DNA from: Hirsutella rhossiliensis
Taxonomy: Eukaryota > Ascomycota > Sordariomycetes > Hypocreales > Ophiocordycipitaceae
Direction: 5' to 3'
NCBI RefSeq assembly: GCF_020360975.1
Contig: NW_025408675.1
Span: forward strand, 434,001 to 498,000
Length of the DNA: 64,000 nt
The translations under genes were made by a program, and so were the position numbers. Every line of letters starts with the position of its first letter. Position 1 is the first letter of the stretch. The notes beneath the pieces were generated by a model. It saw only the letters and a list, made by a program, of their open reading frames with translations. It ran no database searches and was not told the origin of the DNA. Of the stretch, positions 63,243-64,000 are shown piece by piece.

Positions 63243-64000
63243 ATGAGCCTCAAGAGGTTTTACCACGACCTGGCCCTCGCCAAAAGGGCCCAGTTCGACA
63301 ACGTCTCCAACATCCGCAAGGGCGAATTGAACGATAGCATCGCATTCACCTTTGCCCACCCGGATCTGGAGAGCCCCGTCGACGTGGAATTCGTCATTCA
63401 TGGTCAGTTCCCGTCGTCGACCCTCGCCTTTATCAACAGTAAGCTTACCGGGATCCAGATGTCGCCGACTATCTGACCGATGCAAAGTTCATGGTCTTGA
63501 CCTCCTCAGACAGCCTTCAAACGACAAAACTTGCCGACTTCCTCCAAGCTCTTTCTGCTCGGATCCCTCGCAACAGCACCGTTGGCGACATTGTTTTGCT
63601 CGTCTCCAACAGGCTCGCCACCAAAATGGAGTCTGGCGCCCAAAGCTCCGAGTCAGAGGGCTTTGATGGCCTCGATATTGACGACGATTTCTTTTCGGAC
63701 ACAAACATGGACGACGAGCTTGATGATGAGGCCGACATTCAAATGACGCCTGCGGATCCCTTTGGCACTCTCGTTGACCGCCACCGCATCGAAATGCTGA
63801 AGAAGTCTCTACAAGAGACTCAGTCAGCGGGACTATGTCTTGGCCTTTTCCCGGCCGTGCCAGCGCGGATGCCCGAAGCCGTCTCGCTCTCCATCCGAGT
63901 CTCGCAGCTCGGGCTTCCCGACGACACTCTGGAGGCGTGGGACCTCAAGGTAAACGAACATTTAATTCTTCTTGTCCGCGTGGGCCGAGGATTGCCTTCC
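63243..64000 (+). CDS. N-terminal part of a UBC/PARP-like fungal protein (runs off window)
   Basis: Two exons are complete, 63243-63402 and 63459-63949, then a GTAAAC donor opens an intron that reaches the window edge region. The 217 residues seen begin MSLKRFYHDLALAKRAQFDNVSNIRKGELNDSIAFTFAHPDLESPVDVEFVIHDVADYLTDAKFMVLTSSDS. Then come an acidic segment (DDDFFSDTNMDDELDDEAD), RHRIEMLKKSLQETQSAGLCLGLFP, and SLSIRVSQLGLPDDTLEAWDLK. This layout matches the N-terminus of a Pezizomycotina family that I recall as carrying a ubiquitin-conjugating-like fold with a PARP catalytic region downstream. The assignment rests on memory of the family and needs the missing 3' part. Confidence 0.65.

Noticed and set aside
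1..64000. CRISPR arrays, rRNA genes, telomere repeats or a secondary-metabolite cluster
   Set aside because: None seen. TTTAG at 40546-40565 is the LINE tail, not telomeric TTAGGG, and the Zn2Cys6 factor, dehydrogenase and flavoprotein are not accompanied by any synthase.

Overview
The window is nuclear DNA of a filamentous ascomycete, most likely a Sordariomycete and probably Hypocreales. Four things point there: compact GC-rich genes with C/G-biased third positions, short introns of about 50-90 bases with GTRNGY donors and CTRAC-like branch sites, intergenic tracts rich in TACCTA/AGGTA, and protein sets such as an UNC-45/Cro1-type UCS protein, taspase and an intron-rich ARP3. The order is inferred from general resemblance, not from a search.

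Layout. 1-11 kb: ALG11 (+), gamma-glutamyltranspeptidase (-), tRNA m5U methyltransferase TRM2 (+) and a UCS myosin chaperone (-). 11-24 kb: TFIIH subunit TFB4 (+), taspase-like threonine aspartase (-), ARP3 (+), zinc alcohol dehydrogenase (-), copper chaperone ATX1 (-) and an SCP-x type thiolase (-). 24-40 kb: a small NAD(P)-binding protein (+), a Zn2Cys6 transcription factor (-), the TCF25/Rqc1 ribosome quality control protein (-), the Lsm14 family protein SCD6 (-), the SNARE VTI1 (-) and an FAD amine-oxidase-like flavoprotein (+). 40.5-46.4 kb: one complete but decayed non-LTR retrotransposon of the Tad type on the minus strand, bounded by a perfect 13-bp target-site duplication. 46.5-64 kb: COX11 (+), ribosomal protein L26 (+), a long low-complexity protein that begins with an eIF4E-binding-like motif (-), a secreted protein made of five six-cysteine repeats (-), a predicted type II membrane protein (-), an intron-containing elongator tRNA-Met (+), and the 5' part of a gene resembling fungal UBC/PARP-type proteins (+).

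Most genes are conserved housekeeping genes with no operon or biosynthetic cluster logic; neighbours are functionally unrelated. Four products deal with mRNA translation or its quality control (Rqc1, SCD6, L26 and the putative 4E-binding protein), but they are not contiguous and this may be chance. The least ordinary features are the cysteine-repeat secreted protein, the putative 4E-binding protein, the type II membrane protein, and the retroelement with its TAATG ORF1/ORF2 junction and its insertion just upstream of COX11. Exon structures were worked out by hand from splice signals, reading-frame continuity and family conservation; each spliced model below sums to a whole number of codons.
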